Positions 55,432 through 64,000 of a stretch of 64,000 nucleotides of DNA are shown piece after piece. Within the stretch, counting starts at the first letter, position 1. Each line of letters starts with the position of its first letter. The stretch spans positions 75,589 through 139,588 of the forward strand of contig CALFEQ010000180.1 in the NCBI GenBank assembly GCA_937949945.1, written 5' to 3'. Below the pieces are notes generated by a model that ran no database searches, was not told the DNA's origin, and was given only the letters and a program-made list of their open reading frames with translations. Source of the stretch: an uncultured Myxococcales bacterium. GTDB lineage: Bacteria; Myxococcota_A; Polyangia; Polyangiales; Polyangiaceae. The translations under genes were made by a program, and so were the position numbers.

Positions 55432-57036
55432 ATGAGTATGCAGCATACACGCATCATGATGTTTGCCGTCCTCGGCCTGTTGGCAGCATGCGCGACGGCA
55501 GACAGCGGTGATGCGGGCGAGCCTCGGTCGGATGTGCCCAGCGTCCTTCATGCGAGCACGAGCGGCCCGCTCTCCAGCGCGTTCGCGACGAGCGCCGAGA
55601 AGGCGGGCGCGCCACGCGATCTGCTCGTCGCGATCGCGAAGGTGGAGGACGGCCTCGGCATGCCGGCAGAGCGAGAGGTCGACGAGCACAACGAGATTCC
55701 TGCCGCCGGCCCGCTGCAGCTCCGTAGAGGAAAGCTCGATACGCTCCGCCGTGGCGCGGAGCTCGTGGGAGTGAGCGAGGTCGAGCTGCGGAAGAAGAGC
55801 GACCTCGCGCTCGAGGCCGGCGCGCTCGTCCTCGCCGAGCTCGGCACGCGCACCGGCGCCCGCGCCGACGATCTCGCGTCGTGGGCGGAGGCCGTCGCGG
55901 AGATGAGCGGCTTCGCCGACGATCTCCACCGCGAGCGCTACGTGCACGAGGTGTTCGCGCTGCTCGCGCGCGGCGGAAGCTTCGAGGGGCGCGACGGCGA
56001 GATCGTCCACCTACCCCCGCACCCCGAGATCCCGCCGTCACTGACGATCGAGGTCGACACGCGGGTCCACACGCTCGCGACGGCACAGTTCCCGGGCGCG
56101 GAGTGGATCCCGACGAGCTGCAACAACAAGTGCACGCCGACGCGCGACGGCAACAAGGTCGAGTACATCGTCATCCACGACACCGAAGGCAACTGGAACG
56201 CGAGCGTCGCGACGCTGCAGAACGATCCCGGCAAGAGCGCGCACTACATCATCGGCGAAGACGGACGCATCGCGCAGTTCGTCACCGAGGAGACGACCGC
56301 CTGGCACGCCGGCAACTTCCACTTCAACCAGCGCAGCATCGGCATCGAGCACGTCGGCTACTCGACCAAGCCGTTCCCCGAGCCGCTGTACGCGAAGAGC
56401 GCGAAGCTCGTCGAGCACCTGACGAAGAAGTACAAGATCCCTCGCGACCGGGCGCACATCATCGGTCACGATCAGATCCCGAACGGGAACAAGATCGCGG
56501 CGTCGTCGGCGCCGTGCATGCTCTCCCCGAAGGAGTGCCGCAACAGCCCGAACTACGGCGGCGCGTCGGGGCACACCGATCCCGGCATCTGGGAGTGGGC
56601 GACGTACATGGTTCGCTTCGGCGGCACGGCGAAGTGCAACGACGTGACGAACCTGTGGAACTGCTCGCACGACAAGAAGAAGGCGTTCCGCTGCGCGGAC
56701 GGCAAGGTCGAGGTCGCGACCTGTGACGGAGTCGGCGGCTGCGAGGTCCAGCCGCTCGGCACGGACGACAAGTGCAACGTCGCCCCGCAGACCTCCTCCA
56801 TGCCGGCGGAGGGCACGACGACGGAGGTCGACGCGACCGAGCCGGAGCCGCCGTCGGCGAGTGGGCAGCCGGGCACGTCCGGCTTCCTTCCTCCGAGCGA
56901 CACGCGCTTGCAGAAGGACGTCGACGCCGGATGCAGCGTCGGCTCGCGCTCGCACGGAGGCGCGGGGTGGATGGCGCTCCTCGCGCTCGCACTCCTCGCC
57001 GGCGGACGGGCGCGCAGGCGCTCGCCTGCTTCCTGA
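55432..57036 (+). CDS. N-acetylmuramoyl-L-alanine amidase with MYXO-CTERM tail
   Basis: The 534-residue protein has a signal peptide with a possible lipobox (LLAAC-AT), an N-terminal helical region (about 40-200), an Amidase_2/PGRP domain (about 240-395) with His249 in VIHDTEG and His381 in SGHTDPG as likely zinc ligands and IGHDQIP between, then a small Cys-rich part and a MYXO-CTERM tail (AGCSVGSRSHGG, hydrophobic helix, RARRR). It cleaves peptide stems from peptidoglycan, possibly of prey. Start choice is uncertain among ATG at 55432, 55438 and 55456; none has a ribosome site. Confidence 0.9.
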   Translation: MSMQHTRIMMFAVLGLLAACATADSGDAGEPRSDVPSVLHASTSGPLSSAFATSAEKAGAPRDLLVAIAKVEDGLGMPAEREVDEHNEIPAAGPLQLRRGKLDTLRRGAELVGVSEVELRKKSDLALEAGALVLAELGTRTGARADDLASWAEAVAEMSGFADDLHRERYVHEVFALLARGGSFEGRDGEIVHLPPHPEIPPSLTIEVDTRVHTLATAQFPGAEWIPTSCNNKCTPTRDGNKVEYIVIHDTEGNWNASVATLQNDPGKSAHYIIGEDGRIAQFVTEETTAWHAGNFHFNQRSIGIEHVGYSTKPFPEPLYAKSAKLVEHLTKKYKIPRDRAHIIGHDQIPNGNKIAASSAPCMLSPKECRNSPNYGGASGHTDPGIWEWATYMVRFGGTAKCNDVTNLWNCSHDKKKAFRCADGKVEVATCDGVGGCEVQPLGTDDKCNVAPQTSSMPAEGTTTEVDATEPEPPSASGQPGTSGFLPPSDTRLQKDVDAGCSVGSRSHGGAGWMALLALALLAGGRARRRSPAS

Positions 57037-57078
57037 GAGACGACTCGACGAACGAGCGACGAACGAGGGTCCAGCGTG

Positions 57079-57084
57079 TATCCT
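57079..57084 (+). promoter_or_regulatory. -10 element TATCCT for the 57094 gene
   Basis: TATCCT is followed by 9 nt and GTG at 57094. It lies inside the longer frame from 57076, so 57094 is the likelier start. Confidence 0.45.
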
Positions 57085-57093
57085 CCTCGGGCC

Positions 57094-57969
57094 GTGGCGG
57101 ACGACCCGCAGCCCGATGCTCGGCCTCGTACGCAGCCGACCGTCATCCGTTACAGGGCGTACAGGCTCTCCTGGAATGCCTGCGTCGCCGCGGCGCTCAG
57201 CCTCGCCATCGCCCTCTTCGTGTTCTCGCGAGTGAACGTGACACACCTCGTGTGCGCGCGAACCGGCGAGGGCCGAGGGGAGTGCGTCGTGACCTCGTAC
57301 GCGATCTTCGTCGACGAGCGGAGGCGCGTCGTCCCTCTCGAGGAGATCGTCGAGATGGACCTGACGAACGTGCGTCAGCTCAAGGGCACGACGTACGCGA
57401 ACGTGGAGCTTCGCACGTCGTCGGGGACGATCGACGTCTCGGGCGGGCACATCCTGCACGAGCGGGCGCTCGACGCGAAAGCGCGCTTCACGCAGTTCCA
57501 CTCGACCCCCACGTCGCCGAAGCTCGATCTCTGGGTGCACGATGGGCCGCTCTCGCACGCCATCATGGGCGTCATCGGGCTCGTCATGCTCGTGCTCGGG
57601 ACCGCGCTCGCGACCGAGCAGCTCCGGCAGCTCCGGTGGATTCGGATCGTGGTCGACCACGCTCGGGGCGTCCTCGAGATCGGAGGGCGCAAAGTCGCGA
57701 TCGACGACGTCAGGGACGTGAAGCTGGAGGCCGGTGAGGCGCTGCCACTGTCGAGCGGGAGAGGAGCGCACGTCGTCGGGCATCGACTCGTGGTCGAGAC
57801 CCGCCACGGGCCCATCCCCGCGACGAAGGACCATCGCGTCGGAGACATCGAGGAGCACCGCCGCGCGCGAGACGCGCTCCTCGCGGCGCTCGGCGGCCGG
57901 GTCGAGGAGGCCGCGCGGCAGCGAGCCATCGCCAAGGAGATGAAGAAGAAGCGAAGAAGGAAGAAGTAG
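57094..57969 (+). CDS. two-helix membrane protein of unknown function
   Basis: The 291-residue protein has two membrane helices (about 27-47 and 155-180). The loop between them has two Cys close to the first helix (LVCARTGEGRGECVV) and a beta-rich domain. After the second helix is a PH-like or beta-rich region (VVDHARGVLEIGGRKVAIDDVRD) and a basic tail ending KKKRRRKK. No family is recognised. GTG at 57094 is set by the promoter position. Confidence 0.65.
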   Translation: MADDPQPDARPRTQPTVIRYRAYRLSWNACVAAALSLAIALFVFSRVNVTHLVCARTGEGRGECVVTSYAIFVDERRRVVPLEEIVEMDLTNVRQLKGTTYANVELRTSSGTIDVSGGHILHERALDAKARFTQFHSTPTSPKLDLWVHDGPLSHAIMGVIGLVMLVLGTALATEQLRQLRWIRIVVDHARGVLEIGGRKVAIDDVRDVKLEAGEALPLSSGRGAHVVGHRLVVETRHGPIPATKDHRVGDIEEHRRARDALLAALGGRVEEAARQRAIAKEMKKKRRRKK

Positions 57970-58023
57970 GCGCGGCTGCGCGTCGGGCGAGAGGAGCCGG
58001 CTCTCGGCGCCCCTCACGTGTGC

Positions 58024-58029
58024 TACGAG
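58024..58029 (+). promoter_or_regulatory. -10-like element TACGAG for the lectin-like lipoprotein
   Basis: TACGAG is followed by 8 nt and ATG at 58038. The sixth base is G rather than T, so it is a weaker match than most. Confidence 0.3.
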
Positions 58030-58037
58030 TAGTGAGG

Positions 58038-58844
58038 ATGCGCTGGGAGGGGGTGCGCGTGCTCGCCGTCGCGGCTGGAGCGATCGTCGGGGGCTGCCAG
58101 CTCGCGGTCGAAACGACGGGCCTGAGCTCCGGCGGGACGGGCATCGACGCCGGCGCGAACATCGACGCCGGCGAGAGCAGCGGCGGCACTTGCCTCACCA
58201 TCTCCGTCGACCCGTCGAGCGGTGGTGGCCCCGTCACTCCGCTCGATTCTCGATGGATCGTTCAAGGGAGCGCGACCATCGACGGCCCGGCGTTGAGGCT
58301 GACGAACGACCAGCAACAGTTCGGAGCGATCTGGTGGGACGAACGGGTCACGTTCGGCGACTTCCACGTCACCGCGACCTTTCGCATGCAGGCGCCGGAC
58401 GCGCAGAACATCGCCGACGGGTTCACGTTCGTGTGGGTCCGCGGCGCGGTGCCGGCGCCGGGGGAGCCCGGCGGGGGCCTCGGCGTGGAAGGGCTCGACG
58501 GCTGGGCCGTCGCGATCGATTTGTTCGCGAACCACGACCATCCGTTCATGGCCGCGGCGCCGTACGTGGCCGTCCTCGACACCAAGAAGTCGGTCGCCGA
58601 ACGGACGCTCGTCGCGCGCACGGTTCCCTTCCCCATCACCGACGGCGAGGATCACGTCCTCGCCGTCACGATGCAGAGCGGCGAGGTTTCGGTTTCGGTC
58701 GATCAGAGTCGGCTCATCGAGCGTTTCGTCGTTCCGGGATACGCGCCGTTCACCGGACACTTCGGTTTCACGGCCACGACGGGAGCCGGAGTCACCATAC
58801 AGAGGCTCGTCCGCGCGGCGATGACGGCAGGGGATTGCCCCTGA
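58038..58844 (+). CDS. lipoprotein with an L-type-lectin-like domain
   Basis: The 268-residue protein has a signal peptide and lipobox (AIVGGC-QL, Cys20), a Gly/Asp linker and a beta-sandwich of the legume-lectin/ConA type: IWWDERVTFGDFHVTATFRM, DGFTFVWVRG, GWAVAIDLFANHDHP and FGFTATTGAG near the end. These match bacterial L-type lectins that bind sugars, possibly of prey or surface glycans. ATG at 58038 is in frame with GTG 58020; TACGAG placement favours 58038. Confidence 0.75.
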   Translation: MRWEGVRVLAVAAGAIVGGCQLAVETTGLSSGGTGIDAGANIDAGESSGGTCLTISVDPSSGGGPVTPLDSRWIVQGSATIDGPALRLTNDQQQFGAIWWDERVTFGDFHVTATFRMQAPDAQNIADGFTFVWVRGAVPAPGEPGGGLGVEGLDGWAVAIDLFANHDHPFMAAAPYVAVLDTKKSVAERTLVARTVPFPITDGEDHVLAVTMQSGEVSVSVDQSRLIERFVVPGYAPFTGHFGFTATTGAGVTIQRLVRAAMTAGDCP

Positions 58845-58858
58845 GCCACGAGGCGCCT

Positions 58859-59119
58859 TCAGAGCGACCCGGCGAAGTCACGGAGCGCCTCGAGGACGTG
58901 CTCCGTCGCCAGCCGGCGCTCGGGGCTCGAGCTCCGGCAGCCGGCTCGGACCTCCGTGACGATCGGGAGGAGCGTCTCGGTCCACACCACGCGGACGTTC
59001 AGGTGCGTCCGGTTCACCTTGTTGCGGATCTCCTCCGCCAGGCGCTCGATCTCCGCTTCGAGCTCGGCGTCGTCGGAGACATGGACGGCCCCCCTGTTCG
59101 TTTCGATGGCGACGGCCAT
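58859..59119 (-). CDS. small hypothetical protein
   Basis: The 86-residue protein has no signal or membrane segment. It has a beta-strand start (MAVAIETNRGAVHVSD), an amphipathic acidic helix (DAELEAEIERLAEEIRNKV) and a mixed remainder ending ALRDFAGSL. ATG at 59119 has GGAGG 9 nt upstream; a longer frame from 59212 lacks support. No family is recognised. It lies between a lectin gene and a molybdoenzyme gene, convergent with the first and divergent from the second. Confidence 0.6.
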   Translation of the reverse strand: MAVAIETNRGAVHVSDDAELEAEIERLAEEIRNKVNRTHLNVRVVWTETLLPIVTEVRAGCRSSSPERRLATEHVLEALRDFAGSL

Positions 59120-59297
59120 GGTCTCGATCCTCCGTTGGCTCTTCTCCGAGCAGGTCACGTGCCAGCGGCTTTTCCAGCGTGATCGTCGACCTTCTCCGAG
59201 CGACGAGGCCATGCGGACGCACGCGTTGCGCGCGGCCGTGCAGCACCTGCGAGAGGAGATGCGGTCGTCCCGCCCATGGGGGTGCCAGGCGCGGCGC

Positions 59298-59303
59298 TAG
59301 AAT
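59298..59303 (+). promoter_or_regulatory. -10 element TAGAAT for the molybdopterin oxidoreductase
   Basis: TAGAAT is followed by 9 nt and ATG at 59313. No ribosome site is present. Confidence 0.5.
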
Positions 59304-59312
59304 CGCTGGCGC

Positions 59313-61436
59313 ATGAAGAAGCTCGCGACGTGCACGATCTGCGAGGCGGCCTGCGGGATCGTCGTCGAGGTGGAAGGCGACCGAGTGACGGACGTCCGCG
59401 GGGATCCGGACGATCCGACGAGCCGGGGCTACGTGTGCCCGAAGGTCGTCGCGATGCGCGATCTGCACGAGGATCCCGATCGACTGCGACGCCCGCTCGT
59501 GCGCGACGGCTCCGGCTTCCGCGAGACGTCCTGGGAGGAGGCGCTCGCGCACGCCGCGAGCGGCATCCGGCGCGTCCTTCGCGAGCACGGCAGAGACGCG
59601 CTCGCCATCTACCAAGGCAATCCGACGGCGCACAACCTCGGCCTCCTGACGGTGGGGCAGGTCCTCTTGCGCACGCTCGGGACGAAGAACCTCTACTCGG
59701 CGTCGACGGCCGATCAGATCCCGCACATGCGTGCCGCGCACGAGATGTTCGGACACCTGATCCTCATGCCCGTCCCGGACGTCGACCGCACCGACTTCTG
59801 GCTCGTCGTCGGCGCCAATCCCGTCGTCAGCAACGGGAGCATCATGACGGCGCCGGACGTCCGCCGACGCATCCAAGAGCTCCGGGCTCGTGGCGGCAAG
59901 CTCGTCGTCGTCGATCCACGTCGCACGGAGACCGCGGCCCTCGCCGATCGGCACGTCTTCCTGCGCCCAGGCACCGACGCCCTCTTCTTCTTCGCCCTCT
60001 TGCACGTCGTCTTCGCGGAGGGCCTCGCCTCGCCGGGCCCACGCCTCGCGCCGCTCCTCACCGGGCTCGGCGAGCTCCGCGCGCTCGCGGAGCGGTTCTC
60101 TCCCGAGCGGGTGAGTCCTGCGATCGGGGTGGCCCCCGACGTCGTGCGCGAGCTCGCGCGCGCCTTCGCGACGGCGCCACGCGCGGCCTGCTACGTGCGC
60201 GTGGGGACGTGCCATCAAGAGCACGGGACGCTGGCCTCGTGGCTCGCGTGGTCGCTCGCCGCCGTCACCGGCAACCTCGATCGCGAAGGCGGGCTCATGT
60301 GGACGACGCCGGCCGTCGACGTCCTGCGCATCGCCGATCTCGCGGGGCTCGCCGGCATCGGACGCTTCCGGAGCCGCGTGCGAGGCATGCCGGAGATCGG
60401 AGGCGAGCTGCCCATCGCGACGCTCGCCGACGAGATCGAGACGCCGGGCGAAGGCCGCGTGCGCGCGCTCCTGACGAGCGCAGGGAACCCCGTGCTCTCC
60501 GCCCCGAACGGCACCCGCCTCGAGCGCGCCTTGGCGACGCTCGACTTCATGGTCTCGATCGACCCGTACCTGAACGAGACCACGCGCCACGCGCACGTGA
60601 TCCTCCCGCCCTGCTCTCCCCTGCAGCGCCCGCATTACGACGTCGCGCTCAACGCCTTCGCCGTCGAGAACGTCGCGAAGTGGGTCGATCCGCCGCTCCC
60701 GCTCGGTCCGGACGACAAGGACGACGCGGAGATCGTCCGCGAGCTCGTCGTTCGGATCCGGCTCGGCAACGGACCGGCAGCGACCGTCGCGCGAACGGCG
60801 CTCGCGCCCCTGCTCGACCCGGAGCGCATGATCGATCTCGCGCTCCGCACTGGTCCGTACGGCGCGCTTCGCGGTGGACTGTCCGTCGATGCGCTGCGCC
60901 GCGCTCCGCACGGCGTCCGCCTCGGCCCGCTCACGCCGCGCCTCCCCGAGCTGCTCCGCACGCCGAGCAAGAAGGTCGAGCTCGCGCCGCGGGCGTTCGT
61001 CGCCGAAGTCCCCGCGCTCGAGGAGACGCTGACGCGCGAGACGCCGCCGCTCGTGCTCGTCGGTCGACGACATCTCCGCAGCAACAACTCGTGGCTGCAC
61101 AACAGCCGTCACCTCGTGAAGGGCCCTCCACGATGCACGCTGCTCGTGCATCCGACCGACGCCGAGAAGTACGGGCTACGCGACGGCGGCCGCGCCCGCG
61201 TCTCGAGCGCACGCGGCGCCGTCGAGGCGACCGTCACGGTGACGGACGAGATCATGCCGGGCGTCGTCAGCTTGCCTCACGGCTGGGGGCACCACCGCGA
61301 GGGCATCCGCGCTTCCGTCGCACGCGAGCACGCGGGTGTGAGCGTCAACGATCTGACCGACGACCGCCGCGTCGATCGCCTCACCGGCAACGCGGCGTTC
61401 AGCGCGGTGCCGGTCGAGGTGACGGCTCGTTCGTGA
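59313..61436 (+). CDS. molybdopterin oxidoreductase with 4Fe-4S cluster
   Basis: The 707-residue protein begins with Cys7, Cys10, Cys14 and Cys42, the 4Fe-4S ligands of the DMSO reductase superfamily (pattern C-x2-C-x3-C-x27-C). Molybdopterin motifs follow: VVGANPVVSNG, KLVVVDPRRTETA, and a C-terminal molydopterin-binding domain (PLVLVGRRHLRSNNSW, HPTDAEKYGLRDGGR, VSLPHGWG). There is no twin-arginine signal, so it is cytoplasmic. The substrate is unknown; formate dehydrogenase-like and uncharacterised oxidoreductases are the nearest types. No electron-transfer subunit is adjacent. Confidence 0.93.
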   Translation: MKKLATCTICEAACGIVVEVEGDRVTDVRGDPDDPTSRGYVCPKVVAMRDLHEDPDRLRRPLVRDGSGFRETSWEEALAHAASGIRRVLREHGRDALAIYQGNPTAHNLGLLTVGQVLLRTLGTKNLYSASTADQIPHMRAAHEMFGHLILMPVPDVDRTDFWLVVGANPVVSNGSIMTAPDVRRRIQELRARGGKLVVVDPRRTETAALADRHVFLRPGTDALFFFALLHVVFAEGLASPGPRLAPLLTGLGELRALAERFSPERVSPAIGVAPDVVRELARAFATAPRAACYVRVGTCHQEHGTLASWLAWSLAAVTGNLDREGGLMWTTPAVDVLRIADLAGLAGIGRFRSRVRGMPEIGGELPIATLADEIETPGEGRVRALLTSAGNPVLSAPNGTRLERALATLDFMVSIDPYLNETTRHAHVILPPCSPLQRPHYDVALNAFAVENVAKWVDPPLPLGPDDKDDAEIVRELVVRIRLGNGPAATVARTALAPLLDPERMIDLALRTGPYGALRGGLSVDALRRAPHGVRLGPLTPRLPELLRTPSKKVELAPRAFVAEVPALEETLTRETPPLVLVGRRHLRSNNSWLHNSRHLVKGPPRCTLLVHPTDAEKYGLRDGGRARVSSARGAVEATVTVTDEIMPGVVSLPHGWGHHREGIRASVAREHAGVSVNDLTDDRRVDRLTGNAAFSAVPVEVTARS

Positions 61437-61445
61437 TGCCGAGAG

Positions 61446-62663
61446 CTACTGCGCGTACATCCGGATCTGCGTCGCCGCGGCCTGGCACATGCGCAGGGTC
61501 TCCTCGAAGTCCGGGTGGCGGACCATGACATGGCCGTCGGACGTCTGCGTCTGCCGCCAGTCGCGGCGGTGCATGCCGGGGCGGAGGAGCTTGTCTTCGA
61601 CGACGCACGAGCCGCACATGCGCAGCCAGTCGACGAGGCCTTCGATGCGCGTGATGTGGCCGAAGCCTTGGGCGCGCTTGAAGACGATGCCGACGTTGTA
61701 CTTGCGCTCGCGCGGCGCCTCGAAGTGGCCCCAGCAGACGACGCGCGCCCACTCGCGGAAGAGATCCGCGTCGTAGGTGTAGTTCATCTGATCGACGAGG
61801 CCCGCGCCGCCGGGTCGGCATGCGATCTCGCCGAAGACGGCCTCACCGTTCTTCGTGAGGTACCACTCCATGTGGGTGAAGCCGTCGTCCATGTTCAGCG
61901 CCTTGAGGACGGCGCGGCCGAGCGCGATGCCGCCCGCGAGCTTCGGCTGGGACATGTCGCGGATGCTGATCGCGATGGGGCTGATCCACTCGTTCGTCCG
62001 CGCCTCGAGCGGCTTCGGGAGATACTGCGTGATGTTCTCCATCACGGGCTCTCCGCGGATGCAGACCGTGTCGTACGTGAGCTCGTCGCCCTCGATGTAC
62101 TCCTCGCAGCTCGCCTCGGGCACTCCGCGCAGGCGCGGCAGGACCTTCTCGAGCTCCTGCTGGGACGTCACGTGGTACGTGTCGGCGCAGCCGGCGCCGG
62201 CGATCGGCTTGAGGATGAGCGGGTAACCGATCTCCTCCGCCGTCGCGCGGACCTCGGCTGCCGTACGGACGCGACGCGATCGCGGCACACGCAAGCCCGC
62301 CGCGCGGACGCGCTGCTTCATGACCTCCTTGTCGCGGAAGCCGCGCGCCGTTTCGACGTTCATACCGGGTACCCCCCAACGCTCGCGCAGGCGCGCCGCG
62401 AGCATGACGAGGGGCTCCCAGACGGTGAGCACGCGATCGATGTACCGGCCTCGGAGCCAGTCCGAGACGCGGTTCATCACGTCGACCTCGTCGAGGATGC
62501 GCGGGACCGTCAGGTAATCGGCCAGATACCGTTTGACGTTCGGCGGGAGTTGGTCGCGAGGGGTATCGCCGACGCCGTAGACGGTCGCTCCAACTTCCGC
62601 AAGGCCGCGCGAGAAGTTGATCATCTCGGCGGGGTACGCTGGTGACAGGAGGACGACTCGCAT
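61446..62663 (-). CDS. ATP-grasp domain enzyme
   Basis: The 405-residue protein has a pre-ATP-grasp fold (about 1-110), then ATP-grasp: GYPLILKPIAGAGCADTYHV near 150, EEYIEGDELTYDTV near 190, and the metal-binding acidic pair within FGEIACRPGG near 275. Members join a carboxylate to an amine or thiol with ATP. The substrate is unknown; it is not in an obvious pathway cluster. ATG at 62663 was chosen because TAGAAC ends 8 nt upstream; the longer frame begins 18 nt earlier. Confidence 0.88.
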   Translation of the reverse strand: MRVVLLSPAYPAEMINFSRGLAEVGATVYGVGDTPRDQLPPNVKRYLADYLTVPRILDEVDVMNRVSDWLRGRYIDRVLTVWEPLVMLAARLRERWGVPGMNVETARGFRDKEVMKQRVRAAGLRVPRSRRVRTAAEVRATAEEIGYPLILKPIAGAGCADTYHVTSQQELEKVLPRLRGVPEASCEEYIEGDELTYDTVCIRGEPVMENITQYLPKPLEARTNEWISPIAISIRDMSQPKLAGGIALGRAVLKALNMDDGFTHMEWYLTKNGEAVFGEIACRPGGAGLVDQMNYTYDADLFREWARVVCWGHFEAPRERKYNVGIVFKRAQGFGHITRIEGLVDWLRMCGSCVVEDKLLRPGMHRRDWRQTQTSDGHVMVRHPDFEETLRMCQAAATQIRMYAQ

Positions 62664-62671
62664 CCCTCGGA

Positions 62672-62677
62672 GTTCTA
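62672..62677 (-). promoter_or_regulatory. -10 element TAGAAC for the ATP-grasp gene
   Basis: TAGAAC (minus strand) is followed by 8 nt and ATG at 62663. The final base departs from TANNNT. Confidence 0.35.
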
Positions 62678-62802
62678 GCACGGAGGGCTCCGTTCACGCT
62701 GGATGGAAAATTCCTCACCACCGCGAGAGCAAAAGCGTCTCCGGCCTGAAAAGGCCGCCTCTTCGCCTTGCAGAGCTGACGGTTCGGCTTCATACGCTCC
62801 GC

Positions 62803-63927
62803 GTGGACCTCGCCTACGTCGCCCACTCGAGCCGTTGCGCCCTCCTCCTCGACAGCGAAGGGATCTGCCGCTGGGTCGTGCCGAAGGTCGCCCCGGACGA
62901 CCCCAAGGGGAGCGAGGTGGTGAGCGCGGCGCGGCGCTGCATCGGAGCGCAGTACGTGGCGACGCTCGACCCCGAAGCCGAAGGGTTGCTCCGCCACGAG
63001 CCGCACGTCGGCAAGACCCTGCTCTTCGCGAAGGTCTCCAACGGACGCGTCGCGCTCGTCCGTTTCGGACCGCTCGTCCAGTTCGAGTCGCTCGACGAGG
63101 ACGCTCGCACCTCGGCCGCACCCGAGCGCGCCGTGACCGAGACGAGCTCTTCCGACCGATCCTCCGAGGGGTCCTCCGAGCAGAAGTCCGCCGAGCAGGA
63201 GTCCTCGGAGCACCTCGAGGAGCTCTCGGCCAAGGACGTCGAGCCGGTCGAGGCTGCCGACGCCGGCGAGAGCGTGACCGCCGAAGGTTCGAGCGCGGAC
63301 GAGAAGAAGGAAGAGAAGAACGAGGACGCGAAGGATCGGCAGGAGATCGTCGAGCTCACCGGGCTCTCGAGCCCCGCGCTCGCCTCCTTCCTGGACGACG
63401 TCGAAGAGATCGCCAAGGCCTCGTACTCGCAGACGGGCGCACGCGGCGTGAGCGCCGCTGCGGGCGACGAGAGCGAGATCGAGCTCACGACCGGCTCGTT
63501 CGGGCCCGTGTCGGCGCCGATCGGCGGCGTCCTCGGCGCGAGCTGGGATCTCGCCGAGACGCGGGTGGTCGATCCGAAGGACGTCGTCCAAGACGAAGAC
63601 TCCGCCGAGGAGATCGACATCACGGACGCGGTCGTCGAGGCCGAGGATGCCGCGCCGACCGCGGTGGCCACGCAGGCGGACCTCGAAGAGCAACGACCGC
63701 GGCGGCCCTCCGGATTCGTCATCCGCGCGCCCATCGTCGGCGCGCCCGCTCCGGACCGCGAGACGATGCGCGCGCTCGACTCCACGGACGACGACGAGGG
63801 TGAGACGACCTCTCGCTTCGCCCGCGCCGCCGGTGCCACGAACACGCCGTCCGAGCCGTCCGAGAAGGACGTCGCGACGATCCGCGCGCCGGCGCGTCGC
63901 CTCCCGCCGCCTCGCATCGCGCCCTGA
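62803..63927 (+). CDS. acidic protein of unknown function
   Basis: The 374-residue protein starts with a compact conserved-looking segment (about 1-90: YVAHSSRCALLLDSEGICRWVVP, then CIGAQYVATLD) and continues as a long, acidic, low-complexity region rich in Glu, Ser and Ala. There is no signal or membrane segment. GTG at 62803 was chosen because the sensible segment starts there and TACGCT lies only 4 nt upstream. No family is recognised. The last 73 bp of the window show no feature. Confidence 0.6.
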   Translation: MDLAYVAHSSRCALLLDSEGICRWVVPKVAPDDPKGSEVVSAARRCIGAQYVATLDPEAEGLLRHEPHVGKTLLFAKVSNGRVALVRFGPLVQFESLDEDARTSAAPERAVTETSSSDRSSEGSSEQKSAEQESSEHLEELSAKDVEPVEAADAGESVTAEGSSADEKKEEKNEDAKDRQEIVELTGLSSPALASFLDDVEEIAKASYSQTGARGVSAAAGDESEIELTTGSFGPVSAPIGGVLGASWDLAETRVVDPKDVVQDEDSAEEIDITDAVVEAEDAAPTAVATQADLEEQRPRRPSGFVIRAPIVGAPAPDRETMRALDSTDDDEGETTSRFARAAGATNTPSEPSEKDVATIRAPARRLPPPRIAP

Positions 63928-64000
63928 CCACTCGATCGGCCCCGCCGCGCTGCGCGGCCCACGCCGACGGGCGCCGCTGCGCCGCGCGCCGGCACGCCGA

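Noticed and set aside
58878..61151. 757-codon minus-strand frame
   Set aside because: Antisense to the molybdopterin enzyme with its Cys cluster; composition is Arg/Glu-biased as in shadow frames.

Overview
The window looks like chromosomal DNA from a myxobacterium, most likely of the Polyangiales/Sorangium-Labilithrix side of Myxococcota. The grounds are a very high G+C content (judged by eye, not computed), three secreted proteins with a MYXO-CTERM-type tail (Gly/Ser-Cys, hydrophobic helix, Arg cluster), a Hanks-type Ser/Thr kinase, many short Cys-anchored lipoproteins, a cluster of three bactofilins, and a protein pair that resembles the MXAN_2561/MXAN_2562 envelope families. No rRNA, tRNA, CRISPR array, insertion sequence or prophage was recognised. 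Genes are densely packed on both strands and convergent neighbours often leave almost no space.

Layout. 0-5 kb: start of an unidentified gene leaving the window, a TPR envelope protein, a Ser/Thr kinase, a ConA-like lipoprotein and a secreted trypsin-SH3 protease. 5-8.4 kb: a two-gene unit behind a Fur-box-like site, a UdgX-type uracil-DNA enzyme, a metallo-beta-lactamase-fold dioxygenase and an ECF-type sigma factor. 8.4-18.3 kb: a lipase-like lipoprotein, a carboxylic acid reductase, a three-gene envelope operon and the PEP synthase regulator PpsR. 18.5-25.4 kb: a Pro/Ala-rich membrane protein, three bactofilins with pyrE, and a GT39 glycosyltransferase with a membrane partner. 25.4-35.7 kb: an inverted-repeat-rich spacer, an M28 peptidase, several lipoproteins, a decayed lipoprotein gene and a Cu/Zn superoxide dismutase. 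35.7-46.7 kb: UvrA, the MXAN_2561/2562-like pair, the fluoride channel CrcB, a ConA-like lipoprotein, an esterase, a small Cys-pair protein, a YihY-family membrane protein, a lipid kinase and a matrixin-like protease. 46.7-64 kb: a DUF4091 lipoprotein, a Uma2 protein, a KAS III enzyme, a sodium:solute symporter, an FGE-like lipoprotein, an RNA ligase-like phosphodiesterase, a hairpin-rich spacer, a MYXO-CTERM amidase, a lectin-like lipoprotein, a molybdopterin oxidoreductase, an ATP-grasp enzyme and an acidic protein of unknown function.

The theme is cell envelope and surface: about a dozen lipoproteins, secreted proteases, an amidase, beta-barrel and anchored proteins, bactofilins and glycosylation. 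Housekeeping genes (pyrE, uvrA, ppsR, thpR, crcB) are interspersed. The most striking window-wide signal is promoter architecture. About eighteen first-in-unit genes of unrelated function have a TANNNT-like -10 hexamer ending only 6-11 nt before the start codon and no Shine-Dalgarno, which implies leaderless mRNAs. Genes inside operons instead have clear GGAGG-type sites. This rule was used to choose several GTG/TTG starts, and it also exposes a lost start codon in the decayed gene near 28.7 kb.
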